Origin: Simkaniaceae bacterium
Lineage (GTDB): Bacteria; Chlamydiota; Chlamydiia; Chlamydiales; Simkaniaceae
DNA: 64,000 nucleotides
Assembly (NCBI GenBank): GCA_018399075.1
Contig: CP073763.1
Span: forward strand, 620,001 to 684,000
Reading direction: 5' to 3'
Part shown: positions 15,303-24,537 of the stretch, one piece after another
Layout: every line of letters begins with the position of its first letter
How positions within the stretch are numbered: position 1 is the first letter of the stretch
Position numbers and translations under genes: made by a program
The notes under the pieces: model-generated
What the model was told of the DNA's origin: nothing
Database searches by the model: none
Seen by the model: only the letters and a program-made list of their open reading frames with translations

Positions 15303-17738
15303 ATGTCAATAGAAGTAATTAAAAAAGGTCGCGAAGAAGATCCTACTGTTTTCTCAGCGACACAAGGGGTAAAAGGATCCCCATCCCTCGCAGTTCTTGG
15401 ATTAGCCGCCGAGCAACTCGAGGCACTCGTTCAAGTTACAGAGAGAGACCACCATTCACTTGGAAGCGAAGAGAACGAAGATAGCAAAGAAACGACTCAA
15501 GCGAATTCAGCAACTCAAGCGGTTCAAACCGACGATTCTGGAAAAGGTGGTAAAGTACAATTTAACCAGAAGAGTGTTTTTGAAGCTGCTGGAGAAATGT
15601 CTAAACTCCAAACTGAAAGTAACAATAGCCTAGAAAATGAGCTTAAAAACGAACTGAAGATTATGGAAGCTCAGCTCAAAGCGATGCAAGCGATTGAGCA
15701 ATTTTGGCAAAAATTTGGTCCTGCTTGGGCAGCCTTTGAAAAAGATCCTTCGGATTATGCAGCCTTTGAAAAGGTGATGCAGGCTCTTGAAGCAGAATAT
15801 GGTAATGACCCAAGTATGGAAGCTCTTCTTAAAATGATCGAATCATGGGGTTCAAGTGAAAAGCATGATGAAGACAAATGGAAAGGAGAAAGTGGTTGGC
15901 ACCATTTCTGGCATGGAGAGCCTCTAAGCAATCCTCATTATTTTGAGAATTTCGCTAAGAGCATTAATGGTCAATTGCAAGATATTGCAGAACAAGCTGT
16001 AGGAAACCCGGAGCTTTTTGCAAACGCTCTTATTAATGGTGAGTCAACTTTCCAATCGAAGATTAGTCAGCTTTGCCAAACCATAGAAATCCTAATGGAT
16101 ATCGTTAAGATTCTTGAAGGCTCTGGTGGTAACTCTCAAACAGCGATGTTTGATATGGAAGCCCTTCTAATGGATCTAGAGCAACTCCAAATCAACACGA
16201 ATACGCAAAAGTCGCAACAACAACAGCAAATTAGCCGAGGAACTGCAGAGAACCTGCAACACAATCTAAGTAAGATCGAAAGTGCTCTTAAAAAAGCAAC
16301 TGAACACCATAGTGGTGGTCTTTTTGGATTTATTAAAGACTTCTTTGAGTCTATTGGAAAGCTATTTGCTGATATCGGTAAAGCCATTTATTACGAAGCT
16401 ACTGGGCAATCTGATAAGGCTAAGCAGGCATTTGATAAGCTAACGAAAGGATTTAAGATCTTTGGTGAAGCTTTCGCCAAAATCTTCTCTGGTAACTTCA
16501 AAGAAATGATGCAAGGTTTTGAAGAGCTCATGACTGCAGCCCTTCTAACGATGTTCCTCGGACCTGCAGGAATTGCTCTTTTAGGGACAAAGTTTGGTAA
16601 AGATACGCAAAATCTGGTAACGCTTGTTACGGATGCGGTTCAAGCATTTGTTCAACTTCTAGGAGCAGGACTTTTAGCGTATGTTGGCGATTCAAAAGAC
16701 GCTGCGGCGCTGATGAAATCGGACAAGAAGCTTGGCGAAGACATGCTTGCTAACCCAGCTCTTAAGCTTATTGGAGACATTGCAATGGTTGCGATTATTG
16801 TCGCTTCTGCAATCTCAGGACAATACTGGCTTGCAGCGATCATGGTTGTTCTTTTCGTGATGTCTGAATCTGGACTGATGCAAAAAATGACTAACGCGAT
16901 TGCTAGCGCTATTCAAAACACAGCTTGGGGTAAAAAACATCCTGACTTAGCTAAAGTCTTTGCTGATCTTATTGTGATTCTCGTAATTACCGTTCTTTCA
17001 GCTGGTGCTGGTGCTGCGGAAGCTGCTCTTGCAACTGGTGTTGATTCTGCTGCTGCAGTAGGAGAAGAGGAAGGAATCGAAATGGTTGAAATGGGTGCTA
17101 GACAAGCCGCCGATGAAGGAATCGACGAAGGAGTTGATGAAGGTGTTAATGATGCTACGAATGGAGTAAAAGATGCTGGTAGTAAGCAAGCTTCACGCGG
17201 CGTTCAAATTGCTAAGAGAGCTGCTTCAATGGGTTCTTTTGGACTTGGATCGACTCTTGGATCAAGTACACTTGCTCTTGATATCCTTCAAGCAACAAGT
17301 AAGAAAGATAGTGAAGCACTTGCCATTATTCTTGAGCTTATTCAGGTGATTATTGCTGCTGTAACAGCTTCAATTGGTGGATTTACATCGATTACTCAAT
17401 CTGTTGGTAATGTTGCGAAAACAGCTGAATCTTCAGCTGCTACTCTAACACAATTTGCTTCTCGCATGGCGATGGCTTCTACTGCTGTAGCGGCTGTTTC
17501 TGGAGCAGCTCAAGGTGGAGAAACAATTATTCAAGGACTGACTGAAAAGAAAATTAAAGGTCTTGAAGCGAATGTAACTCTTGATGAAGCAACTCAGAAC
17601 TCAACGGATGCAATGATCAAGCAAACAGGTGAAGAACTCAAGCAATTGATCAAAGGATATGAGGAAATGATCGCTACGGCTTTCAAAACTCCTGAAGAAG
17701 TGGCCAATGCCGAACTTCAAGCACTAATACAAGGTTAA
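15303..17738 (+). CDS. Module B large CopB-like hydrophobic translocator (SctE type)
   Basis: 811 aa, clear paralogue of the 9283 product. It shares FVQLLGAGL, KSDKKLGEDMLANPALK and SGQYWLAAIMVVLFVM, plus the LFGFIKDFFESIGKLFADIG segment that aligns with IFGWIEDAFDAIAHVLADIG. Unlike the 1036-aa copy it has only one N-terminal FxxxSVFEAAGEMSKLQ module (about residue 87), which accounts for most of the length difference. Membrane segments cluster between residues about 410 and 570 and again near 670-720 (IILELIQVIIAAVTASIGGF). An EHHSGG stretch replaces the poly-His of the paralogue. It probably forms the host-membrane pore with the 17770 product. Confidence 0.7.
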   Translation: MSIEVIKKGREEDPTVFSATQGVKGSPSLAVLGLAAEQLEALVQVTERDHHSLGSEENEDSKETTQANSATQAVQTDDSGKGGKVQFNQKSVFEAAGEMSKLQTESNNSLENELKNELKIMEAQLKAMQAIEQFWQKFGPAWAAFEKDPSDYAAFEKVMQALEAEYGNDPSMEALLKMIESWGSSEKHDEDKWKGESGWHHFWHGEPLSNPHYFENFAKSINGQLQDIAEQAVGNPELFANALINGESTFQSKISQLCQTIEILMDIVKILEGSGGNSQTAMFDMEALLMDLEQLQINTNTQKSQQQQQISRGTAENLQHNLSKIESALKKATEHHSGGLFGFIKDFFESIGKLFADIGKAIYYEATGQSDKAKQAFDKLTKGFKIFGEAFAKIFSGNFKEMMQGFEELMTAALLTMFLGPAGIALLGTKFGKDTQNLVTLVTDAVQAFVQLLGAGLLAYVGDSKDAAALMKSDKKLGEDMLANPALKLIGDIAMVAIIVASAISGQYWLAAIMVVLFVMSESGLMQKMTNAIASAIQNTAWGKKHPDLAKVFADLIVILVITVLSAGAGAAEAALATGVDSAAAVGEEEGIEMVEMGARQAADEGIDEGVDEGVNDATNGVKDAGSKQASRGVQIAKRAASMGSFGLGSTLGSSTLALDILQATSKKDSEALAIILELIQVIIAAVTASIGGFTSITQSVGNVAKTAESSAATLTQFASRMAMASTAVAAVSGAAQGGETIIQGLTEKKIKGLEANVTLDEATQNSTDAMIKQTGEELKQLIKGYEEMIATAFKTPEEVANAELQALIQG

Positions 17739-17769
17739 TAATAAGGTTAATAATAAGGGATAAAAAATT

Positions 17770-18783
17770 ATGTCAACAAATATGCAAAATGTTACTACTA
17801 AAACGCCAGATACAGCTCCTTCATCAGGAAAAACAGGTTCAGGGATGGGCCTTAACCTTTCAAGCGGTATGGAAGCTGCTGTAACAGCCGCGCTTAGTTA
17901 CTTAGAGCAGATCCTTTGCGATATCAACAATAAGGAACTTCAAGAATACCAAGGAATGGCTACTGCAAACCAAATGGCATCGCAATACAGCGCTCAAAAT
18001 ACCATTAAAGCTGGTGAGGAGATGTTCATTGAAGCCTTAGCTCAAGGACTTGGTTCAGTGGTAGGATCTGGAATTTCTCTTGGAACAATGGGTATTGCTG
18101 AACTGCGTGATCCAAACAAAGCTGAACTTGCAAAAGTGGATCAGGAAGTGGAAGGTGTTCAAAACTACCAAAAAGCGATTCCGAAAGAATTCAAACCTAC
18201 CGTTGATGAAAGAACGAAAACGCCAAATGCAGAACCTCAAGTACAGGGTGCACAGACTCAAGAAGAAGCTGCTGCAGCTCAAGCAAAAGTGGATCATGCT
18301 AACGAAGTTCAAGGAAGACTTAAAGAGCTTACGAAAGAAACTAAATTCACTGATGACAAAGGAAAGGCTCTTGTAGCAGAACGCAAAGTTGGAGATGCAA
18401 CGCAAAATGACAGCGATCTAATTGGTGCAATGGATAAAAAACAAGCAACCGAGCTTAAAGACGCATTAAATAATCGCCTTGACAAACTTTCAGAACAAAG
18501 ACAAGGGATTGCTAATAAGCAATCAGCACGACGACAAACGTTCTCTACGGTTGGACAGTCGCTTGGAACAGTTGTTTCTGGTAGTGCAAATGCTGGTGCA
18601 TCCATTGAGAAGAAGAAACAGGCAGAAAGCCAAGCGGCTTCTGCGCTTTCTAACTCTGCATCACAAGGAATGCAATCAATCATGGCACAGTTGCTTAAAA
18701 CGGCCAATGATGCGCTTTCACAAGCACAACAAACGATTCAAACCTTTGCAACGATTTCTAACGGAAACAAGTTCCAAGGGTAA
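17770..18783 (+). CDS. Module B CopD-like minor translocator (SctB type)
   Basis: 337 aa. There is a Gly/Ser-rich N-terminus, one weakly hydrophobic region (EALAQGLGSVVGSGISLGTM, about residues 80-105), a long Lys/Glu/Gln coiled-coil centre and an amphipathic C-terminus ending ATISNGNKFQG. It is paralogous to the 12415 product, with the same architecture and C-terminal segments such as IANKQSARRQTFSTVGQSLG versus IASRKQARMSEISN. It is last in module B and followed by a strong terminator. A direct repeat (ataaggttaat, twice) stands just before the ribosome binding site. Confidence 0.7.
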   Translation: MSTNMQNVTTKTPDTAPSSGKTGSGMGLNLSSGMEAAVTAALSYLEQILCDINNKELQEYQGMATANQMASQYSAQNTIKAGEEMFIEALAQGLGSVVGSGISLGTMGIAELRDPNKAELAKVDQEVEGVQNYQKAIPKEFKPTVDERTKTPNAEPQVQGAQTQEEAAAAQAKVDHANEVQGRLKELTKETKFTDDKGKALVAERKVGDATQNDSDLIGAMDKKQATELKDALNNRLDKLSEQRQGIANKQSARRQTFSTVGQSLGTVVSGSANAGASIEKKKQAESQAASALSNSASQGMQSIMAQLLKTANDALSQAQQTIQTFATISNGNKFQG

Positions 18784-18802
18784 TTTCTCTTAATTCAGAA
18801 TG

Positions 18803-18818
18803 TAGGTTTTCGAACCTA
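18803..18818 (+). repeat. UUCG-tetraloop hairpin after module B
   Basis: TAGGTT-TTCG-AACCTA is a perfect 6-bp stem capped by the very stable UUCG tetraloop, just after the stop codon. It probably stabilises the mRNA 3' end or assists the terminator that follows. Confidence 0.6.
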
Positions 18819-18821
18819 ACT

Positions 18822-18865
18822 GGCCGCTTCGCTATCCCTCCCCCGGCGAAGCGGCCCTTTTTTTT
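18822..18865 (+). terminator. Strong rho-independent terminator of module B
   Basis: Perfect 11-bp GC-rich stem GGCCGCTTCGC (18822-18832) with GCGAAGCGGCC (18846-18856), followed by an eight-T run (18858-18865). Confidence 0.95.
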
Positions 18866-19028
18866 GGTTTGGGGATTTGGGATTTATTCGGTTAAGCTTA
18901 CCGATCTTCTGGGATCCTTTTGGATGTTGCTCCTATGAAAGGGCTAGGCCCGTCCCATCGTCGCAACACCCAAAGAGATCCTCAGAATCCCGGCGAACCT
19001 AAACCGAAACATCCCAAATCCCCAAACC
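18866..19028. repeat. 163-bp imperfect palindromic element
   Basis: The outer 18 nt are perfectly inverted: GGTTTGGGGATTTGGGAT at 18866-18883, and its complement ending at 19028. The similarity continues inward for about 70 nt per arm with substitutions and small indels (for example GGATCCTTTTGGATGTTGC against GGATCTCTTTGGGTGTTGC). The centre is near 18945, around AGGGCTAGGCCC. It sits between convergent transcription units. It contains no coding frame of note. The form suggests a REP/MITE-like element or very large hairpin; no target-site duplication could be assigned. Confidence 0.8.
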
Positions 19029-19068
19029 CTGGGGAGTTTTCACATAAGTGGGGCGTTCCTTTTTCTAT

Positions 19069-20310
19069 CTAGGGGACTTCAGCGGCCTTCTTTTTGTACC
19101 ACATGAGGTAGTAGAATCCAGTGATAATGAGAATTGCAGCAGCAATGAGATAGGGAAGGTTGATTTGGAATCGTACAAAGATGCTGGCTAGAAATGGGCC
19201 TAAGGAAGAAGCGAGGGCAAAGCCTGCATTCCAAGAACCAAAGATTTTCCCTTGCCCCTCAGGAGGAACGAGATGGGCAAATAGAGTAAAGAAGCATGCG
19301 GTGACAATTGCCTGCATGAGGTTTGCTGCGGCCATTAGAGGCCATGCCCAATAGGACTTAAAGGCAACTAGGAAAAGGAGGACGGCAAGCCCCGATAAGA
19401 ACATTGGAATGATAATCGCACGCTTTGCAGGGCTCTTTCTAAGAAGCCATTTATTTGAAATCATCCCCCCAAAAAACCAGAAAAGGGAAGAAAGGGCATA
19501 GGCATAGCCTTCCCATCTTTCAGTGAACCCATACTTTTCAATGAGGTAGGGTGCTAAAAATCCCTGATAGATCATCCATCCAAAGATCGTAAAAAGGGAG
19601 GCTAAAAAGGGGACTAAGACGTTCTTAATCTTGAAGACACTTAATAGATTTGGAGCAATTTTCGACAGGTGAAGTTTTTGTTTCGCTTTGGGTTTATTGG
19701 GTTCTTGAAGGGAAAAGATAAGAAAGAGAAAGCTTAAGAAAAAGAGGAGAGAAAGAAACCAAAAGGGTGTTGCAAAATCAAAAAAAGAAAGAATTTTTGG
19801 ATCAGAGAGAAAAGCTGCAACGAAAGGACCTATCGTCCAACCGATTCCTCCGACTGCTGAAAAAATAGCCATATAATGCGCTTTTTTTTCATCGGGAGCA
19901 AGGTTTGCAACAGTAGCTTGTGTCACTGTGAGGTTACCGGCAAATAGTCCGGAAAGAAGACGGCTGATAAAAAGAAGTGAGAGGCTATTCATGTAGATGG
20001 AAATCGCTGAAAGGGCAATGGAAAGGGTTGTTCCAAGTGTTGAGATCACAAGAATCCTTTTACGTCCAAAGCGGTCCGATAGATCTCCTAGAATGGGGGC
20101 AGCAAAAAACTGTGCTAAAGGGTAGGTTGCAAAGAGGAGTCCAATGACAAGATTCCGTGTTCCAAGGGAAGCGTTAGAGGCTAGCATGGATGATTCGGGA
20201 TTAATGATCAGGGGGGAAACGATAATATAGACAAAAACCATTCCGACTAGATCGAGGATATAAATCAAATAGAGGGTGAAAAAGATGAATTTTCCTGGCT
20301 GTTTTATCAT
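19069..20310 (-). CDS. MFS transporter (DHA1, TetA-like)
   Basis: 413 aa with twelve predicted membrane helices. Motif A is between helices 2 and 3 (GDLSDRFGRKRILV, about residues 76-89), with a partial second-half equivalent. The family includes drug/H+ antiporters and metabolite exporters; the substrate cannot be told. It is a single gene transcribed toward the palindromic element. Chlamydiae typically use many MFS carriers to exchange metabolites with the host, so import is also possible. Confidence 0.88.
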   Translation of the reverse strand: MIKQPGKFIFFTLYLIYILDLVGMVFVYIIVSPLIINPESSMLASNASLGTRNLVIGLLFATYPLAQFFAAPILGDLSDRFGRKRILVISTLGTTLSIALSAISIYMNSLSLLFISRLLSGLFAGNLTVTQATVANLAPDEKKAHYMAIFSAVGGIGWTIGPFVAAFLSDPKILSFFDFATPFWFLSLLFFLSFLFLIFSLQEPNKPKAKQKLHLSKIAPNLLSVFKIKNVLVPFLASLFTIFGWMIYQGFLAPYLIEKYGFTERWEGYAYALSSLFWFFGGMISNKWLLRKSPAKRAIIIPMFLSGLAVLLFLVAFKSYWAWPLMAAANLMQAIVTACFFTLFAHLVPPEGQGKIFGSWNAGFALASSLGPFLASIFVRFQINLPYLIAAAILIITGFYYLMWYKKKAAEVP

Positions 20311-20667
20311 AAACCTATGATTTTTGAGTTCAATTTCTTCTTATCAAAAAAATAAGCAAAATCAAATAGAATAGTGCTTATTTTCTCAGAATTTCAGAAA
20401 ATTTCGCTTAAATCTCGAACCGGGGCTGGGGCTAGGGAGTGAGCGGAAAATGACCCAAAATGCTATCCAATCTTGAAAAAGGCTCAAAAAGACATTTTTT
20501 TTAACTAATTAATAATCAATAGCTTGCATTCAACTTATTGAAGTTGAACCGCTTAAATGCATTATAAGTTGTTTATTTCTAGGCTGTTATATTATTATTA
20601 ATTTTAATAACCCATTTAAAATAAATGGTTAATATGTTATAATTAAGTTAAATATAAAGGTAATATT
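20311..20667 (+). promoter_or_regulatory. Gene-free region with palindrome and promoter upstream of the 658-aa orphan
   Basis: Divergent spacer between the MFS gene and 20668. It contains a perfect inverted repeat TTCAACTT-attg-AAGTTGAA (20529-20548) and a promoter-like TTTAAA (20615-20620), 17-nt spacer, TATAAT (20638-20643), ending 24 nt before the ATG. An AACCCATTT/AAATGGTT near-palindrome overlaps the -35. No reading frame here looks real. Confidence 0.55.
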
Positions 20668-22644
20668 ATGTCAGGAAGAAGTACGCCTGTAGAGGCTCAT
20701 AGGACTTTAGGGTTTAGCCCAGCGTCTAGTTTTTCTTCAGATCTGGATGAGTTAGAGTTTGATGTAGACCATGTTTCTCGCCAAGCGCTTCCTCCACTAG
20801 TATTTGGGAGAGAATCTGTACCTCCACGTGCAGATTTTCAGGCGCGTACAAGTTTATTGACCCAAGAGCTAGAAGAGTATGGTCGAGCTGAAAGAGTGGA
20901 TGCGGTTGCAACTGTTGCTCTTGGTAGAACTCAAGGAGAGGCAGAGTATGAAGCTCGAGGTGTTGAACGTGCGGGTGGTTATGTCTTAATTCCTGAGAAT
21001 AGAGAATTTAATCCACAAGATTATCTGACACAAGGAAAAGCTCCTCTTTGGTTTTCAACAAGATCAACCGGTGGTGTGGGTCGTTCTGTTGAGATGACAA
21101 AGGAAGTCGAAGACAAGGACAAAAAACCCGAGTCTGATGTAGAGCGCCAAGAAAAATTTGATGAGAAGTTTGCCTTTTTAAAGTACAAATTAGGACTGAC
21201 CAAAGATGATGTTGTAAACTATAGCATTAATGGGCATGGGATTGAAATTTATGATAGAGATGGCAATCTAAAAGGAAAATACGACCTTCTTGATAACGGT
21301 CTGAATGAAGATCCTAGAAGTCCAGTCATAGGTGGTGGTGGTCTGAAGCAGCTCCTTCGTGATCGCGGAATTATCCTAACAGACACACAAATCAAAGAGC
21401 TCTCTCAGGAACTTAAGGGTATCAACAGTGAAATGAGAAAGATCATTGAGCCTGAGACAGGGGGCAGACTAGCTTATGCTTTTGAGGCTGGAAATAGAGG
21501 AAACATTCAAGGACTTGCTCCATTTATTCCTAGAACAAGTGTGCAGGCAGAAAAAGTCCTTAGAACGGATGAAAAACGTGGGTTTTATGTTAGAACCATG
21601 CAACGTTTAGGTTTGGTTAATACCGATAGCAGAATATGGCCACGAAGCGATAAACATACGCTCACTCCAAAAGGTGCAGCAACGATAAACGATATTCATA
21701 GAGCAACTGATCTGCAACGGATTATTATGCAGAATATCGAAAGGAAAAAAGCTGAACTTCAAGCTGAACTTCAAAGAATTACACCTCCAGAACCAGTCAT
21801 TCCGAATGCAGTTGAACAAGGACAGATTGATGCTGTTAAGAAGGAAATTGGAGAATTGAATAAAATTAAAAGAGAGATAGCTCAAGTTAATCCTTCTGTA
21901 TTGAATCTAATGCTAATGCACCTTAATAGCTCTATAACCGTTTCTCACCAAGCCATAAGAGCTGCAGATGGAAGAATGCTTAGCGGTCAACAGACTGCAC
22001 GACCAGGAAAAGTTTTTCTTGGACAAATGTCTTCTCAATCTCGCCCCAATTTTGGCGTTCAAGTAGCCGATACTCATGGGGCAGATGTTGTAAGAAATAA
22101 CCTAGTGGATCAAGTTGCGACTGATATTGCTAGAAGTTTTGAAAAGACAGTTATGCAAGAGAATCCTACTAGAGAGCTTAACTACTACTTAGGGATAAGA
22201 AAGAAACCACTTACATCTCTTGACCCAGATAAAAGGCCGGATCATAAAGAGATTCAGCAGATGGCAACGAATATGGGGGCTCTTGTCCATGATATTGCTG
22301 CAACGACTTCGTCTGATCCTTCTCGTATGAGAAAAGCTCGTTTTATTGAAGGACAAACTCAAAGTGGGTTTGCTAGTGAATCTAGGGGGCTCGAGTTTAT
22401 TATTGCAGCAGCAATATTCCGCGGTTATACGGGTGGTCTTCGAGGATATGAGCGTGAAAATGATACCGTAAAAGATATCCTAGGTGCTAGCTTAGTTGAA
22501 TTTAGAAGAAGGGATCATGCTGTTCATAAATATACCGTGGCTCAACCGGGGTATGATGTAAGCTCCTGTCGGGAGATTCTTTCTAAAGCAGAAGAGCGCA
22601 TAGGAAAAGGCATTTCTAGTCCCCTTCCAAGATCTGGAGCTTAA
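20668..22644 (+). CDS. Orphan 658-aa protein, candidate effector
   Basis: The N-terminal 60 residues are Ser/Pro rich and disordered ([20 protein letters not shown]), the kind of start seen in T3SS substrates, and there is no Sec signal. The rest is soluble, with a coiled-coil segment at about residues 355-410 ([20 protein letters not shown]) and a C-terminal globular part (about 440-640). No membrane helix or enzyme motif was recognised. It has its own promoter-like region, and its stop codon overlaps that of convergent clpX. Secretion is inference. Confidence 0.75.
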   Translation: MSGRSTPVEAHRTLGFSPASSFSSDLDELEFDVDHVSRQALPPLVFGRESVPPRADFQARTSLLTQELEEYGRAERVDAVATVALGRTQGEAEYEARGVERAGGYVLIPENREFNPQDYLTQGKAPLWFSTRSTGGVGRSVEMTKEVEDKDKKPESDVERQEKFDEKFAFLKYKLGLTKDDVVNYSINGHGIEIYDRDGNLKGKYDLLDNGLNEDPRSPVIGGGGLKQLLRDRGIILTDTQIKELSQELKGINSEMRKIIEPETGGRLAYAFEAGNRGNIQGLAPFIPRTSVQAEKVLRTDEKRGFYVRTMQRLGLVNTDSRIWPRSDKHTLTPKGAATINDIHRATDLQRIIMQNIERKKAELQAELQRITPPEPVIPNAVEQGQIDAVKKEIGELNKIKREIAQVNPSVLNLMLMHLNSSITVSHQAIRAADGRMLSGQQTARPGKVFLGQMSSQSRPNFGVQVADTHGADVVRNNLVDQVATDIARSFEKTVMQENPTRELNYYLGIRKKPLTSLDPDKRPDHKEIQQMATNMGALVHDIAATTSSDPSRMRKARFIEGQTQSGFASESRGLEFIIAAAIFRGYTGGLRGYERENDTVKDILGASLVEFRRRDHAVHKYTVAQPGYDVSSCREILSKAEERIGKGISSPLPRSGA

Positions 22645-23885
22645 CCTGCTTCTTCTTTAGAGTTTTTAATGACTGGAGGCTTATCCTCTTTCACTGTTGC
22701 TTCTTCAATGATCACCTGTTTAATGGTGGGATCAGAAGGAACTTCATACATCAGATCCATTAGAAGAGTTTCTACAATCATTCGCAGTGCGCGGGCCCCT
22801 GTATCTGATTTCTTTGCCTTTTCAGCGATTGCTTTAAGGGCATCCTCGGTAAATCTAAGTTCAACGCCATCTTCTGCAAAGAGGGCAATGTATTGCTCAA
22901 TAATCGCATTCTTAGGCTTGACAAGGATTTCTACAAGATCTTCAAGGGTGAGTTCATTGCAATTGGCTAAACTATTAAAGCGGCCTACAAACTCGGGGAT
23001 TAGTCCAAATTCAATGAGATCTTCAGTCTCGACTTTTGAGAGAAGGTAGTTAGTCTCAGTCGCATCAAAGGCCCGGTCTTGCTGCTTGGTATCAAAGCCG
23101 ATGACTCCTTTACCGAGTCTTTTTGCAACGATCTTATCAAGGTTAACGAAAGCTCCGCCAACAATGAAGAGGATGTTTTGAGTGTTGATTTTGATATATT
23201 CTTGATTGGGATGTTTGCGTCCTCCTTTTGGAGGGACATTAGCGATGGTTCCCTCAACGATTTTTAAGAGGGATTGTTGGACACCTTCACCAGAAACGTC
23301 ACGTGTAATAGAGACATTACCTGTGGTTTTACGGATCTTATCGATTTCATCGACGTAGATGATTCCTTGCTCAGCGCGGGCGATATCATAGTCAGCATTT
23401 TGAACGAGTCGGAGGATGATATTTTCAACGTCTTCACCCACATAACCTGCTTCAGTCAAAGTTGTGGCATCAGCGATCGCAAAAGGAACATCAAGAACTT
23501 CTGCAAGGGTGCGTGCAATCAAAGTTTTTCCTGAACCAGTAGGACCTAAAAGGAGGACATTTGATTTGCTATATTGCATCTCGTTTGATTCATTAGAAAG
23601 AGAGCGAATTCTTTTGTAGTGATTATAGACAGCGACCGAAATCGTCTTTTTGGCTTTTACTTGTCCGATGATATACTCATCAAGCCGAACTTTAATTTCT
23701 TTTGGCTTTAAAAGTTTGATCTCATGTTTGACAGCTTTTTTTTCAACGATGTCCATACAAAGACGGACACACTTATCACAGATAAAAGCATTAGGACCAG
23801 AGACGAGCTTTTCAACAGCTTCTTCGGTGCGGCCACAAAAAGAACAGGCGGCTATTTCTTGCGATCCTGAGGGAGGTTTGCTCAT
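22641..23885 (-). CDS. clpX: ClpX, ATP-dependent unfoldase
   Basis: 414 aa. The N-terminal C4 zinc finger has Cys14, Cys17, Cys36 and Cys39. Walker A is GPTGSGKT (114-121), Walker [11 protein letters not shown], followed by sensor/arginine motifs ([30 protein letters not shown]). The ClpP-docking IGF loop is present ([10 protein letters not shown]). The protein forms a hexamer that unfolds tagged substrates into ClpP. It overlaps clpP by four bases (stop/start overlap), giving the order tig-clpP-clpX as in CT707-CT705. The stop codon interlocks with that of the convergent 658-aa gene. Confidence 0.98.
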   Translation of the reverse strand: MSKPPSGSQEIAACSFCGRTEEAVEKLVSGPNAFICDKCVRLCMDIVEKKAVKHEIKLLKPKEIKVRLDEYIIGQVKAKKTISVAVYNHYKRIRSLSNESNEMQYSKSNVLLLGPTGSGKTLIARTLAEVLDVPFAIADATTLTEAGYVGEDVENIILRLVQNADYDIARAEQGIIYVDEIDKIRKTTGNVSITRDVSGEGVQQSLLKIVEGTIANVPPKGGRKHPNQEYIKINTQNILFIVGGAFVNLDKIVAKRLGKGVIGFDTKQQDRAFDATETNYLLSKVETEDLIEFGLIPEFVGRFNSLANCNELTLEDLVEILVKPKNAIIEQYIALFAEDGVELRFTEDALKAIAEKAKKSDTGARALRMIVETLLMDLMYEVPSDPTIKQVIIEEATVKEDKPPVIKNSKEEAG

Positions 23886-24481
23886 TTATCTTTTTTTCCT
23901 TTACTCGGTGTTACCACGCTATCAATCAGTCCATATTTAACAGCTTCTTCAGCGCTCATAAAGAAGTCTCGATCAGAATCCTCTAAGACCTTTTCAAGGG
24001 GTTGCCCTGTATGTTCAGCAATGATCTCAGAGATGACTTTTTTCATTCTTAGTATTTCTTGAGCTTGGATATGGATATCAGCCGAAGATCCAGTGATGCC
24101 ACCATATGGTTGGTGAATCATAATCCGGCTATTTGGAAGAGCAAAACGCTTTCCTTTTGTTCCAGCACAGAGGATAAGAGCTCCAAACGATGCAGCTTGG
24201 CCGATACAATAGGTGCTAACATCGAGTCCTAAAAAGCGTATCGTATCATAAATTGCAAACCCTGCAGTGACAGATCCACCAGGGGAGTTAATATAGATAC
24301 TGATATCTTTTTTAGGATCGTCCGCTTTTAGGAAAATAAGTTGTGCAACTACGGCATTCGCGACTTGGTCATTGATCTCTGTTCCAATAAAGATGATTCT
24401 GTCTTTTAAGAGACGGGAATAGATATCCATTGAACGTTCGCCACGTCCGGTATCTTCAATAACATAGGGTATTAAAGGCAT
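23882..24481 (-). CDS. clpP: ClpP, ATP-dependent protease subunit
   Basis: 199 aa. The catalytic triad is visible: Ser98 in GQAASFG, His123 in IMIHQP, and Asp of the DRD motif near 172. The glycine-rich INSPGGSV segment lies at 64-71. It forms the tetradecameric protease chamber used by the neighbouring ClpX. Chlamydiae carry two clpP genes; the one linked to clpX and tig corresponds to CT706 (clpP2). Length is normal. It lies 56 nt downstream of tig, with no clear terminator between. Confidence 0.97.
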   Translation of the reverse strand: MPLIPYVIEDTGRGERSMDIYSRLLKDRIIFIGTEINDQVANAVVAQLIFLKADDPKKDISIYINSPGGSVTAGFAIYDTIRFLGLDVSTYCIGQAASFGALILCAGTKGKRFALPNSRIMIHQPYGGITGSSADIHIQAQEILRMKKVISEIIAEHTGQPLEKVLEDSDRDFFMSAEEAVKYGLIDSVVTPSKGKKDK

Positions 24482-24537
24482 AGGTGCTTCCTTATATTAA
24501 CGTTTTCTCCTTTTATAGACGGGAGGGGAGCTTCAGG

